DNA from: Haemonchus contortus
Taxonomy: Eukaryota > Nematoda > Chromadorea > Rhabditida > Trichostrongylidae
Direction of reading: 5' to 3'
Length of the DNA stretch: 64,000 nt
Assembly (NCBI GenBank): GCA_000469685.2
Contig: LS997566.1
Span: 45,743,442-45,807,441 of the forward strand
Under the pieces are notes generated by a model that worked only from the letters and a program-made list of their open reading frames with translations, ran no database searches and was not told where the DNA came from. Made by a program: the position numbers and the translations under genes. Shown here piece by piece: positions 12,861-24,286 of the stretch. How positions within the stretch are numbered: the stretch's first letter is position 1; every line of letters begins with the position of its first letter.

Positions 12861-15800
12861 GTGAAGCCAGTATTACCTAGAAGATAGTTTCGTTTATATT
12901 TGAAGATATTTGTATAAAATTTCCAAAATTATCAATTTTTGAAGGGCAGCAGGAACCACGAGTTCCTCTAAATATCACTTATACATGTTTATACCTATAC
13001 TTACATTCATTATAGATATGTAAACTCTTTTCTTTCTCCTCGACAAGCTGACAGCGTTCTGAAAGTCACCAGACACCACCAGATAATGGCAACCTTGCGT
13101 GCCATACTCCTGCTCTGTTCATTAGGGCTATATTGGACAAAGCCTACTTCTCAACATCATTAGTTCCACCTCATGTACTTTTGATGCTTAGTATTATCTT
13201 CTTGTTGTTACTATGTAGGGTTGAATATCGTAACCAGCAGCCCAGAAATGCTACAGTACGACTTTTGTCTTATAATTTTGTTAAAATCACCTCGAAGGAA
13301 TGAGCTTCTTATTAAGTTTTGTTGAATTTTGACGCACATAACCATTTCCAGCAGTTTCGAATTCACCTCTACCCTGACCCTCGCTGCTTTCGTTCTTCAA
13401 GCATTCCTTTAAGACGCTGTTTTACAACGAGCTCAATCAACTACGTCTGGGCCAGCATATGCAGTTGTCTGACCCTCTGTTTCCACAAATCAGTTCGATT
13501 TGAAGAGCTTTTTTCTGTGAACATAGACCTCAAATCAAAAAAGGGAATAATGGTCATTTAGCACACCGGACAAGAATCTAGACCCAGCACATGTCGCCTT
13601 AAACCTGACAATAAGTAAAAGTAAAAAATCTCCACTGATACACCTGCTCTTAACCCATCATCAGCTTGTCAATCTAACACCCAATCCTCCCTTCTTGACG
13701 GATCATCCTGTCTAACAAGAACCTTATATGCCAGCCACCCTGGCCTACTTCTTGGCTATTTCCCTTGATGTCCTTCTCCTCGCCCTATACATCTAACCAT
13801 CATTTTTCTTCTTTTATGATACGTCATTGAGTCTGTTTTCCTCACCCCCTCAAATTTATCATCGACTTCCTTTGGAAATATCAGCCTGCCTCAAAATCAG
13901 CACCAATATCTTGCTTCTGGAAGAAATGTTTTTCTCACCATTTGAGGGTGTAAATGCTCCACTTTTTAGAAAAAAAAGCGTGAAATAGCCTTTAGTTGAA
14001 AGTGGGATACTCCGAGTAGCTACAGTATTCAAGTATTTCTCCATTTTCTTTCTACGGAACAAGTTTAAAAATTTCTTCAATACCTTAAGACCTGTATAGT
14101 GTTTACCTGATGTAGGTAGATGAACTCCAGTAATTTATGCATAATCGCTCTCATCCGGTGCTTATGTCATCAACCAACCCCCAACAACGACAGCCTGGCA
14201 GCTGAGCCAATTTGGTCTCCAGCGGGTTCAACAACTAGCAGCTGTATGATTCCGATTCACGAGTAGGTAAAAATATGACCTCGAAATAGTAAACCCTAGC
14301 CATACGTTACTAATCATTTTACTTCTACTGGCCACTTATTCATTGAATTATTTGTTGTTTTACGAAGAATAAGCTCAATCTACTACTTCGGAGAGTTCCT
14401 CACCGAAAATCTCTAGGGCGTTTCTTATTACACCTGTCTGGGTGTCCTTGCGCTTTGGGTAAGAACAATAATGGATAGAGTAAATCGGTGAGCAATACAC
14501 TGAAAGGGCATCCATTAAGGCATTAGTTCCGCCTGTTGGTCGCGAACTACCGGGAGCTTTTACGTCCTCGTACTTGGGAATGGAATTTGGGAGATTAGCT
14601 GGAGAAATCCTAACCCAATTACTATTCCCCTATATAATCTGTGGAGTCAGACTCACTTAGGCCATCCACGCCACTCTTTTTTTCAATTTTTTTCCTCCAT
14701 AGAAAAGGCTTTCTGATGCCTCAGCATTTTGAAGAAGGATCTTTGTCGTCGATCATTCGACTTTTTGGGATAGGCCCTGCATTCCACTTTTACTCAGAGT
14801 TGTTGTGGCAGAAAATGAAAGCGTATCAGATCTTTACTACGAATTGCACTAGCCAGGCGATGCACCACTGAGTGCTTCTATCTTCCCATATCAGCCTGCT
14901 ACCAATCAATCTCCCCCAGAGAGAAGGCTTGGTCGGCCCGAGTGATTGCTGATCCACGATACCGTCCCTGAACCGTGCCTGGCTGATGACGCACCGCTTG
15001 CTATCAGACTATGATCTAAATAGTGAGCAGTTACTAAATGAGTAGGATGCATTCAATCACCTGAGTGATTATGCAGCGAAAGGCGAATGCGTGGCGTTTC
15101 CCAAAATGAAAACCAGCGTCAAGCTCACTATTCGTTCTATTCATTAGGAACAATGTACGTCCTGAGCTCATTCCGGCTTAGCATCATTCTTCTCGATGCT
15201 GATTTTCTCATTGGTTTTTCTGCCAGAGAAAATGCCCCTAGCAGCTCTTCGCTGCTAATTGAAATGCCCTACGTGTCGTCCTCTACCGCCCACATGAAAT
15301 TTGATGTTCCCCAGTCTAGTGGGTGCCCTAACGTGCCGCTTTTCACTCTCAACACTTTTATGGCGGGCTTTTTTTATGTTCGGGGAAATTTCTATGTGCT
15401 AAGAGAATTCTTTCGATTTGACATTAACCTTATTACCTCGTTGTTAATTGAATAACCTAGCTCAGCAAATGGGCGCTCATTCGATATGACTACTACTCCT
15501 ACTCAACATATGTGGACTCAACTACTCAATGTGAATTTACTTCTTCTCTTAGCTTGATCTGTTGTTTTACTTAGCTAAATCGCACATTACACTCAATTTT
15601 TTATGGAATTCTTGTATTCCTGGAATATTTCTTTGTATCTTTCCACCATGGGCGCAATAACTGAAGAAAAGTAGGTGTCTCAGTGAAGTTGGATCATATA
15701 CCGCTCGGTCCTGTCAAATAATTCTTCTTTTAAAACCGAAGAGCTGAAGTACAAAGTCTCGCAATTCCGTCGTGATTGATGAATCGAGCCAATTGCCCTA

Positions 15801-16180
15801 ACGAATATCTCCAGACGTCATATGAGAGTTCAAATCCTATGAGAGCTCCTCGCGGGGAAGGGCAATAATGCACTGGCCTTGTTTTATTGAAGTACCTACC
15901 CTGACATTGAAAATTACTTCTTTATAACTTGCCCCACGAGTAGTCAGTATCAGCTTTGGTACTTTGTACTTGAAAAATCTAGTATTTTCAACATTTCAAT
16001 CTTCAGACGAGCTGCGCATGCAAAATTAGGCAATATTCCAATACTCCAGGATATTCTCACCATATTCAACAGAGTCATGTAGTGTCAGAAATGGCATCTA
16101 GCACTCCAGATTCAGAATTTTCTAGAAAAATGACCTTTCATACGTGAACGATGAATCGCTTGCAGTTTGATAAATCTCTC
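12861..16180. other. Region with weak open frames and one SINE copy
   Basis: A 122-codon ATG frame at 15087-15455 (+) has balanced codons and could be an exon or small gene, but it matches no family I know and has no clear splice sites or poly(A) signal. A short frame from ATG about 13088 encodes MATLRAILLLCSLGL, a signal-peptide-like start that runs into a stop after 25 codons. A reverse tRNA-like SINE copy is at 14910-14995. Otherwise nothing is supported. Confidence 0.3.
14910..14995 (-). repeat. tRNA-like SINE copy (diverged)
   Basis: The plus strand reads GGCTTGGTCGGCCCGAGTGA, then TTGCTGATCCACGATACC and GAACCGTGCCTGG. The same ordered blocks occur at 56021-56100 and 62949-63010. On the minus strand they give a degenerate pol III B-box region. 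The copy is diverged and truncated. Confidence 0.45.
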
Positions 16181-16190
16181 TCTTGGTATT

Positions 16191-16852
16191 AGCCCGTGCT
16201 TCGGCTTCTATTCATCCTTGTGGTTGCCCTGGATGCCATATTCGTTTCAGACGAGAACTTCAATTTTTCCATGTTTTTTCGCCTTCTCAAGCAGATCCGG
16301 TGCCTATCGATCAATCGGTTTCGGCAGAAGATCAAGCTAAAACAACCGGACTTGATCGGGACTTCGATCCATGCACCTTTTCTTCACAAAGGCCCCCCCT
16401 TTGTCATGGGGGGCCATTTTCTGAAAATACGAGTTTTGCGACCTGCTGCGCTGTTTTTGGTATGCTTTGGAACACACCCCACTGATTCAATGAGGAGCGT
16501 TCATACGATCCTCAAAGCTAATTAAAGATGGCATTATATTTTCAGGCTTGAGCACAGCGTTGACAGCTCTCGTAAACACCATTAGCTAATGAAAACCGCA
16601 CAACGAAACTTCAGTGAAGTCATGCATGTGTAATTTGAGCTTATTATTTGGAATGTCCTTATAAAGTACTTTGCTTGTCCTCTTCAGAGCTCGGAGTAAT
16701 TGATAGTGAAATGAAAATACTCACTCGTCCAATATTATCGATCGAGAAACCAATCGATACAGGCCCCATATCAACCTCTATTGAACCAACAGAGATCACA
16801 CTGACGATAATTCAGGACATTTCTAATGAGAATTACAAAAAATCAACGAGTT
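16191..16852 (+). CDS. Probable small secreted cysteine-containing protein, 5' end unresolved
   Basis: A hydrophobic segment VLRLLFILVVALDAIFVSDE follows acceptor-like TATTAG at about 16192 and looks like a signal peptide. A different frame from about 16290 encodes VPIDQSVSAEDQAKTTGLDR, then DFDPCTFSSQRPPLCHGGPF and NTSFATCCAVF, which resembles nematode secreted Cys proteins. This second frame ends at a donor (TTTTTG|GTATGC, 16466). It joins in phase to 16690..16852 (acceptor CTCTTCAG), encoding LGVIDSEMKILTRPILSIEK and a tail rich in I, T and S that ends YKKSTS and stop. The 3' junction is good. How the signal peptide connects to the second frame is not resolved; I found no intron of correct phase between them. 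Confidence 0.35.
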
Positions 16853-18568
16853 AATTGAATTATTCTTGAAAAATTTTCAAGATTGCTTGGAATTGGCTAG
16901 TCTTTTTGGTTAACACCAGTGCTATGATGGACGAGTTAGTGCTATAGTGGACGAGTTTATCGAGTATCCGAGAGCTTACATGCGCATCAAGCCCCTAATT
17001 TCAACTTTTCTAAAAAAAAAATAAAGTTGGTAGAGGACAGAAGTCATTTGCTCTTCACTCTATGCGGGGCGTGGTCTTTGAGAGGGTGGAGCTTTTGTAA
17101 CGGATCTTTTTCACCAAGGCCGCAGCACGCTGAACTATATATTGCTTTCGTCAAAACATGGCATATGATCCGATGGATTTTCAATTACTTTACATCATTT
17201 GTTTATTTACAAGTACACTCCACGAAAGATAAGGGTTTTTGGAGCGTTCCTGGTTCTGAAGGAATATTCGGGAAGAAAAGTCGTCTGAGGAAACGAACGC
17301 TTCATTGCAGTTACCATTAGTTGGCAGGACCTTGGGAGAAATTTATCAAAGGAGGAAAGGAAGAATTCCATTAAATTACCGTGTGCTGCACTTTCGCTAA
17401 GATATATCGCCTCTGGGATATTCTCACGGAATTTGATGAGAAATCCTCAGCTTTTTATAATTTGCTAATCGAAGCAGAGCAAATAGAGCTCCAGCGATAT
17501 TATTCTGTGAAATCAAACCAGCACTCCCACTTTTCATCATTTTCACCTCGGAACACTGCTAAGGCTATTCACTTCTTAGACTCACCACTAATTTACTCAA
17601 TATGTTGGCTAAAGTGCCTCTATAAGTGAATTACCTCAGCTCAGGACTATCGTACTGGCTGGACGGAGAGCTCCGGAAGCCGGTAAAGGTCGTACCAGCT
17701 ACATCTGTTTTTGCTCTTGTCCTCTTGAGCCTATTTGTGAATGAGCAACACAGTGTTAGAAAAGCTCTTAAAATTTTGAGAAATACATCCTTCCGTTCCC
17801 CTAAAACTTTCCTCAGTTGGGCCACTATTCTATGTAAGGAAATCGTGTCATGTGTGAGCGCGACTTTTTCGCGCTTCGCGAGCGGCACGCCTGAGTGAAC
17901 CCATCGCGACTTCTGCCCTCTCTATTCGGAGGCATACACCACAACACAGAAGGATCAATCACCATTCCTCTTTATACCGACAAATTCACTCTTGAATCCT
18001 GCAGCTGAAGTTCTTTGACTGAGCAAAACGAGGCTCCTTCTTCTTTGACTGTGCAAAAAAAGCTCTCTCTTAATTTTCTACAAGATTTTCTTCACTTGAT
18101 TCATCGTTCCGAGAATCCAGTACAGAGTTCCAGACTAATGTCTACCGTTTATCACTCGTTTTCATTGTTACTGCTTCGTGAATGACTTTTCGAGTCGTGC
18201 CGGTTGAGAGAGGGTAGGGGAAGAAGTGGGGGAGGCAGAACAGAAGGATGGAGCTTACGATTCCTTCTGTTTTTCCATCTAATTGTAAGGAGGTATCTAA
18301 ACTGAATCGTGTGAAATTGCCTTTCTATGAACTAAATAAAGGATAATACGTGCAAGGAGCAATGGGTAAGCAACTACCACTGCCAACCCGACATTGTAAG
18401 GTTCTGCCTCCCCCTCTCCACCCTCCCCTTTCCTCTCGAAGTCCTTTCACTTTTTTCAGCCGGCTTAGCCTCAGAATTCATCTGACTTCTTCGATTTTTG
18501 AAATTTCAGTGTCTACGCCGTGTATTCGAACTACTGCGACAGAAGTTGCCGTTAACTGCTTCGATAGA
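16853..18568. other. Intergenic DNA upstream of the Cys-loop ectodomain gene
   Basis: No gene is supported. A short tandem duplication (GTGCTATGATGGACGAGTTA against GTGCTATAGTGGACGAGTTT) lies at about 16919-16958. A frame at 17404-17507 (+) encodes IYRLWDILTEFDEKSSAFYN and more, is bounded by an AG and a GTGAAA, and could be an isolated exon. Frames on both strands at 17626-17898 overlap one another, so at most one is real. Confidence 0.35.
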
Positions 18569-21500
18569 ATGTTTATTCTATTCCTATGGCACTATACAGT
18601 GCTAGGCGTTTTGGCTCGTCATGATTCACCGATTGTCATTGAACGACCACAGAATCGAGTAGAGTTTGATGATTTGCTCATGGAATATAATCATGACCAA
18701 GGACCTGGACCTAACGTAACGGTGAGTTGGTCTGCCTCTCATCGAAGTTAGCTAGTTTCAATTTAAAAGATCTGAAAATGGTCGCAACCATTTCTGTGAG
18801 TCAGCACACTTGCAGCTTTTCCCAGTACAGGTGGTTATAATGATAGCAGGAGCAAAGGTGGAAAATTTCTGCATATTTAATAATAAAAACCAACAAAAAA
18901 TAAATCAAATGTGTTGGAGCGTGTTAATTTTCAGAATACTGCATTAATTGAATGAACAGTCCAAAAAGTGGTTCTACGGAGTTTGAGTGCCAGATTTTCG
19001 AGTTCTATGATGCTCGCTGGCCCATACTTGTCGGCTCTATTCGGGTGCATTCAGGTGTAGCCGAATCGGTGCACCGGCTAACCTCAGAAGTGTCGTTTTT
19101 GGGAGTCTAAGGGTCCTACCTGAATAACTGGAATTACCAGCGTTACTGTAGATGGAGACGGAGACAGGTGGTGAGGCAACTTTGACCGCCTGTCCTCTGT
19201 CCGTCTGCTCCCCTTTCCAGGTTCGTTTCGTTTGGCTGATATCACCAAAACCTTCCTCGAGGAAGTTGAAGTTATAGACTTCCGTAAATCCCCACTCGGT
19301 CTTGTCTGTTCATTCAGAGCTTCTACGGGCCCTTGAAGGCATGGTTCACGATAAAAATGGTTGCTAAATTTTTCCTTTTGGAATACTCAGTGGCTCCCGA
19401 GGGTTATAAAAGGAATCCTCTTGCGCTCAAAAACTTTACGGTCAAGGCATAGTGGAGGCCCTGTTGCCGGCTCGCGGGGCTTTCCCACCCCTCGATTGAT
19501 GTCACGTCAGAGGAGTGTTGAGGCGATATAGATTGCAATTATTCTTTCTAGGATCGCCGAGTGATGAGGCGATGTTTTCCTCCCATTCTTTTTTCCTCTG
19601 CTATCCTTTTTGCTGCAGCGATCCTTTATTTAATTTCCTACCCCAAGAGGCTGAGAAAATTAGCTGATTTTGCTCTTACTAGGGGTTTTTCGCTGAATTT
19701 GCTTATGGGTGAATGAATTTTTGCTTACCGTGAGCAGTTATTTGCACCAGGGCCCACACGTACGCAATGACCCGCATAGTATAGCTCGTCCAAACGCCCC
19801 ACTCTTCATTCTTCTGGTCTCATTCTCGTCCAGCCCCTTTTTACGATTTTTCGAAGCCTTTTTTTTCACTTTGGAAACACCGTTTCACGCAGTCCCTTCG
19901 CCTTCATCGCACTATTTTCCATATTATCTCCCATTTTTCCTCATAATCTGGATTACCCAAAATTATCGCGAACTATGCCCTGATGAAATGTGTTCCCAGT
20001 GATTTGAAAGAAGCGACTTTGCTCCCCATTCGTTCCCTTATGTTCTGTTAATTAAATTTGTGGCAGATCATCTCCTATTAACACTTCAGGACGATATTCT
20101 TTACTAGACCGTACTGGGAACAAAGAATTATTCTCACACATTCAGAGACTGATCAAGATGTTGGCTCTAACTTCAGTAGCAAAACAATGGTTAGACGCCA
20201 GCCTCGCTTAACTTATCGTTACCGTACCGAGTAGGCTTTTTGCATGACAACTTCCCCATATCATAAGATTTGATTTCCTTACTTAATGCAAATTAGCTTC
20301 AGATTGTGCATAGTACAATTACAAAAAATGGATCCTAATAGTCTCGACCACAAGTTTTTCTTCACTCAAAAACACTTTCCATTCCATTTTCCCAAAGTGC
20401 AAGCAATTCCTACTCTCGAAGCAGCATGAAGCCATGGTGAACCTCCTGCGAGAATGAAGTGTAGGGGTAATGGAGTGAGAAAAGTTCAAGAAAGAAGTTG
20501 TGACTTCTTAAATTCATTATACGCCACTGTTAACCTAGCATATTTACAGGTAGACGTCTATTTGGTTGTAAACAGTGCACGATTGCTGGACGACATGTTA
20601 CGGACATCAATTACACTCGAACAAACATGGACGGATCAACGTCTGCAATTCAAGGGAGTGTCAGAAGTGCCGGTTTGTTTTACAGTTAGTTTAATGAAGA
20701 AGGTAAAACTGATTGAGAACATTGATCACTCAGAAAAAGCGCGTTCGCGTATCGCGAGGACTGCCACGCGCGTTCGCGTTGCGGCTTCTAGACTATTTTA
20801 TATTAAATGTAATACATTGCCATAATATCAAGCGGAATATCGGCACTGCTTTGCGATGCTGCATCTGAATAACATTTCACGCGTATAGAAGGCATTTGTA
20901 TAAATGCTCCTCGAAATTTTGTAATTGATTTCCCACGCCCCACCGTGTCGCGCCCGCACGCGTCAGACAAGCTCTGCCCCCTGCAAGCCGTCATTCCTCC
21001 GTGAATGATTATGAAACTGACTAACACATCACGGAAAAAATTGCAGGATTTGTTGAACAAATTCAACCTGGCACCTGATCTAACTTTTCAGTTACCATCC
21101 AATGTCCATCTTTGGCAGCCCGATACAGTAATCATAAACGCCTTACGAATCGAGCCACGGATGTCATCATCGTTTTTGAATTATGACGGTACCGTTCGCC
21201 GACGACAACTGCTCTCTGTTCGAGTACCATGCGAGGAATCAGCTGTACAGGAGGTGAGAATATTGAACACAGTATAGTTTGAGTCCCTCACTGCAGTCCC
21301 CATGATTTGTTAGTCCGGGATGCTATTAGTCTACATAAGCTTGACCGACGCTGGCCCTATTAGAATGTGCACTGCCCTGACAAGGGACTAATCCGGCCTA
21401 CACCACCCTTGCCTTCAGCTTGGATGAATTCCGTTGTTATGATTTATTCTTTCCAGGCCATGGAATGTCCAATAGAGCTGACAAGCTTCAGTAGTCGTGG

Positions 21501-21714
21501 TGTCGATGAAATCAGCTACAATATCGATCATATCGAACTGGACCGAGTGGCACGATTCACAAACAGTACCGTAATCTACGATACACTTCAGGACCATCAT
21601 AATCGGACATCACACATGGCAACAGTTTTACTGTCTATACAAAAGCCACATCATATTCTTGGAGCCATAGTTAGCGAAATGTCTAAAGATTTAGAGTTGC
21701 CTGAGCATAAATAA
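18569..21714 (+). CDS. Secreted Cys-loop ligand-gated channel ectodomain without membrane helices
   Basis: Exons 18569..18721, 20550..20672, 21047..21253 and 21457..21714 are all phase 0 with GT-AG borders and give 246 residues. Residues 1-16 are a signal peptide (MFILFLWHYTVLGVLA). Residues 45-92 carry GPGPNVTVDVYLVV and QTWTDQRLQF, the N-terminal strands of pentameric receptor ectodomains (W78, D80, R82). LWQPDTVIIN at 114-123 is the loop A W-x-P-D motif. Cys154 and Cys165 are the Cys-loop pair, followed by PIELTSFSSRGVDEISYN; the loop spans 10 residues instead of the canonical 13. Three N-glycosylation sequons lie at 49, 197 and 210. The protein ends about where TM1 would start (SIQKPHHILGAIV, then a charged tail and stop). 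There is no vicinal Cys pair in loop C, so it is not an alpha-type acetylcholine site. The AATAAA overlapping the stop supports a true 3' end. Sequence is closest in style to anion-type nematode LGC subunits. Confidence 0.8.
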
Positions 21715-21715
21715 A
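21710..21715 (+). terminator. Poly(A) signal overlapping the stop codon
   Basis: AATAAA spans the TAA stop of the ectodomain gene. This implies a very short 3' UTR and argues against missing downstream membrane-domain exons. Confidence 0.55.
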
Positions 21716-22204
21716 GCTACCACTTGAGCGGTTTTATCTCATACTTGGTGATTCTACAGTGACGGTAGCTTTAGCGCTGGGCTACAGTAACTCTAAACTC
21801 CCCAGATTTCCTATTTTATGGCGATTTTCTAATGTACAGACTGGCAAAGGAACTCTCTTTGGCTATTAAAGGTTAGAGTAACCAATCAATATATATGTAT
21901 ACAATTGTCTCGCTCATAATAATCACGACTTAATGCTATCATTGATGAGCTATTGGCTTAACCTCCGACCAAATTAGGCTTATGCTTCGGGTTCGATTTG
22001 CTGTTGACCTTATCTCTCGTTTCTGTAACTGTAATTTTGAAATACCCTTCGTAACCCTTTAAAAGATGTAAATTAGTAAATAAACAAGTATTTTTCGATG
22101 AAACTCTTTTTATCGGCGTATCGGCTTTTTCTCTGCTTTTCTACTGTCTACCTTTTCAATTGATAAATATTACTGATCGTTTCGTGAGGTGATTCGATGC
22201 AGAA

Positions 22205-23330
22205 TATTAGGTTGGTGCAAAAGGAATGCAGGTTTTCTGCTCCACTAGTTTTAACACAAATTTTTTTAAAGAAAACTAAGCCTTTTTCATGGGGTATTAT
22301 ATATTGTTGGAAAGCTTATTTTTTGCGCTTTTTAAACATGTATGTGAAATTTCATTCAAGTCGCTTAATTTTAAAAAAATGTGGTTTTTATTTTCAGATG
22401 TCTAATCGCAATTTTCGTCAAATTTACTTCTATGAGTTCAAAGGGGTGGGGGGGGGGGGGGGGGGGGTGGGACTGCCGCTCAAACCGCTCGAAATATCAT
22501 CGAAGTATGGGGCCAGGGAAGTGTCAACGAATGCACAGTACAACGTTGGTTCCGAAAGTTCCGTGCCGGCAACACCAGCCTCGAAGATGAACCACATGGC
22601 AGCCGTCTACCAACACTTGATCTTTCTTCTTGAGCTTCTTTTTGGTCCGACCACTGGGCAGATCGTCTCCTGTTGTCATAAAGTATTCAATTCTCATCGC
22701 AAGTCACAATCCGTTCAAGAAATGGATCGCTGACATTGCGCAAAAGATGAGCCGACGATATCTCAAAATGACGATTTTTCTCACTTTCGGTCAATTCATG
22801 CGGAACCCATTTGTCAAGCTTCTTAGTCTTCCCAGTTTGCTTCAAATGGCAAACAATTCTAGTGTGATGGACATTGAGGTGACAGGAGACGATCTGCCCA
22901 GTGGTTGGACCAAAAAGAAGCTCCACGACATCATCCTAGTGTTGGTGGATGGCTGCCATGTGGTTCGTCTTCGAGGCTGGTGTTGCCGGCACGGACCTTT
23001 TGGAACCAACGTTGTACTGTGCATTCGTTGGCACTTCCCTGGCCCCATACTTCGATGATATTTCGAGCGGTTTGAGCGGCAGTCCCACCCAGTTTGAACT
23101 CATAGAAGTAAATTTGACGAAAATCGCGACTAGACATCTGAAAATAAAAACCACATTTTTTTAAAATTAAGCGACTTGAATGAAATTTCACATAGATATT
23201 TAGAAAGTGCAAAGAATAAGCTTACCAACAATATATAATACCCCATGAAAAAGGCTTAGTTTTCTTTAAAAAAATTTGTGTTAAAACTAGTGGAACAGAA
23301 AACCTGCATTCCTCTTGCACCAACCTAATA
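22205..23330. mobile_element. Palindromic mariner (Hsmar1/bandit-type) derivative
   Basis: The element runs 22207-23328 between TA duplications (22205-22206 and 23329-23330). Both ends carry the mariner terminal repeat, starting TTAGGTTGGTGCAAAAGG on the left and its complement on the right. The arms 22207-22673 and 22882-23328 are inverted copies of each other. Each arm holds the transposon 5' end, the transposase start (MSSRDFRQIYFYEFK with the helix-turn-helix EVWGQGSANECTVQRWF, clearest on the minus strand from about 23141) and, in opposite orientation, a piece of the catalytic domain (RRRSAQWLDQKEAP). The spacer encodes on the minus strand CHLKQTGKTKKLDKWVPHEL and ends IVTCDEN. The left arm has a poly-G run in place of the first conserved Gly-rich stretch. 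No intact transposase can be made; the copy is non-autonomous. Confidence 0.88.
22441..22471 (+). repeat. Poly-G run inside the mariner left arm
   Basis: A near-pure guanine tract of about 26 bases interrupts the transposase reading frame right after the EFK codons. The right arm has normal sequence there (LGGTAAQTARN), so the run arose after the palindrome formed or is a sequencing homopolymer artefact. Confidence 0.8.
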
Positions 23331-24286
23331 GTTCATCAGTAGCGAAGAAAAAGAGAAAATCTGCTGAAGTCCTGAAAGTATGACCATTTCTGAAATGATC
23401 ATCCCAGAGTTTAACTTGGATATGACGATGAAGGGGTATTTGGGCAGACTTCAGCCGCTACATAGCAACTATTGGCTTATATTAGCTACAGAGTAATAAG
23501 GAAAACTACCGGCTTATATGAGCTGACTACATTTACAAAAACGTGCTCCGTTTCAAGGGACGTTCACCTCTACAGGACCACTAAACCCCTTGCACTTAGG
23601 TGTACTGCGCAGCAGTGGGCTTCAGAGCCGGCATACGAGCGCCTACTACGTTCTATCTGGACCTATTCGAACCGGTTAGTGCTCCATATTTCTTATGAGG
23701 GCCATAAACCCTTAGCAGCAAGAACGCTCGGAGACCGTTTTACACCAAAATTTACTTCTAAGGTAAATATGTGTTTATGCATCGCGTGCAGTCTGAAAGT
23801 TCTCCGCTCAACTAAGGCCCAATGCTGGCAAACTTTTCGTCTCTTGAGGACAATCATATGATAGAAGACTCCTCAAACCTTCCTACAATGAGCCTCAAAG
23901 TGCTGAATGCTTTCATTCAATTGAACTAGAGGCACGCTAGAGGCACGTTAAGCATCCAGAGGGCGTTTTAATAAGAAAGCTCAACAATACACTACAGAAT
24001 AAATTCCACGTTCGGTCTTCTTGAAACCTAGGCATGCTACATGATTTTTCACAATGCCAGGTTTACGGTAGAATCGCCTTAGGTTTGCTGATGATTCGTC
24101 GCCTTTAAAGACTTGAAAGTAGTCTGGGGCACTTGATCCTTACCCCATCCAGCGCTTGAATGCGTTAGGTTAGTCTCAACAACTTTAAGAAACTCGAACA
24201 TAAAAACATTCCAAACAAAAGGCCAACCTTCTGTGGACTGTTGTCATATAAAAATGGTTCAACGATGTTTTGAAGGAAACAGCAGT
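23331..24286. other. Spacer between mariner and foldback element
   Basis: A 129-codon frame at 23472-23861 (+) starts with a non-ATG codon and has no recognisable domain or splice context. No feature is supported. Confidence 0.4.

Noticed and set aside
15087..15455. 122-codon plus frame from ATG
   Set aside because: It is kept only as a mention in the regional entry: plausible codons, but no family, splice sites or poly(A) signal. Conservation would be decisive.
17626..17898. Overlapping 85-90-codon frames on both strands
   Set aside because: The two cannot both be coding, and neither has supporting signals.
22197..23058. Several open frames of 70-178 codons on both strands
   Set aside because: They are shadow frames of the palindromic mariner element and its poly-G run, not host genes.
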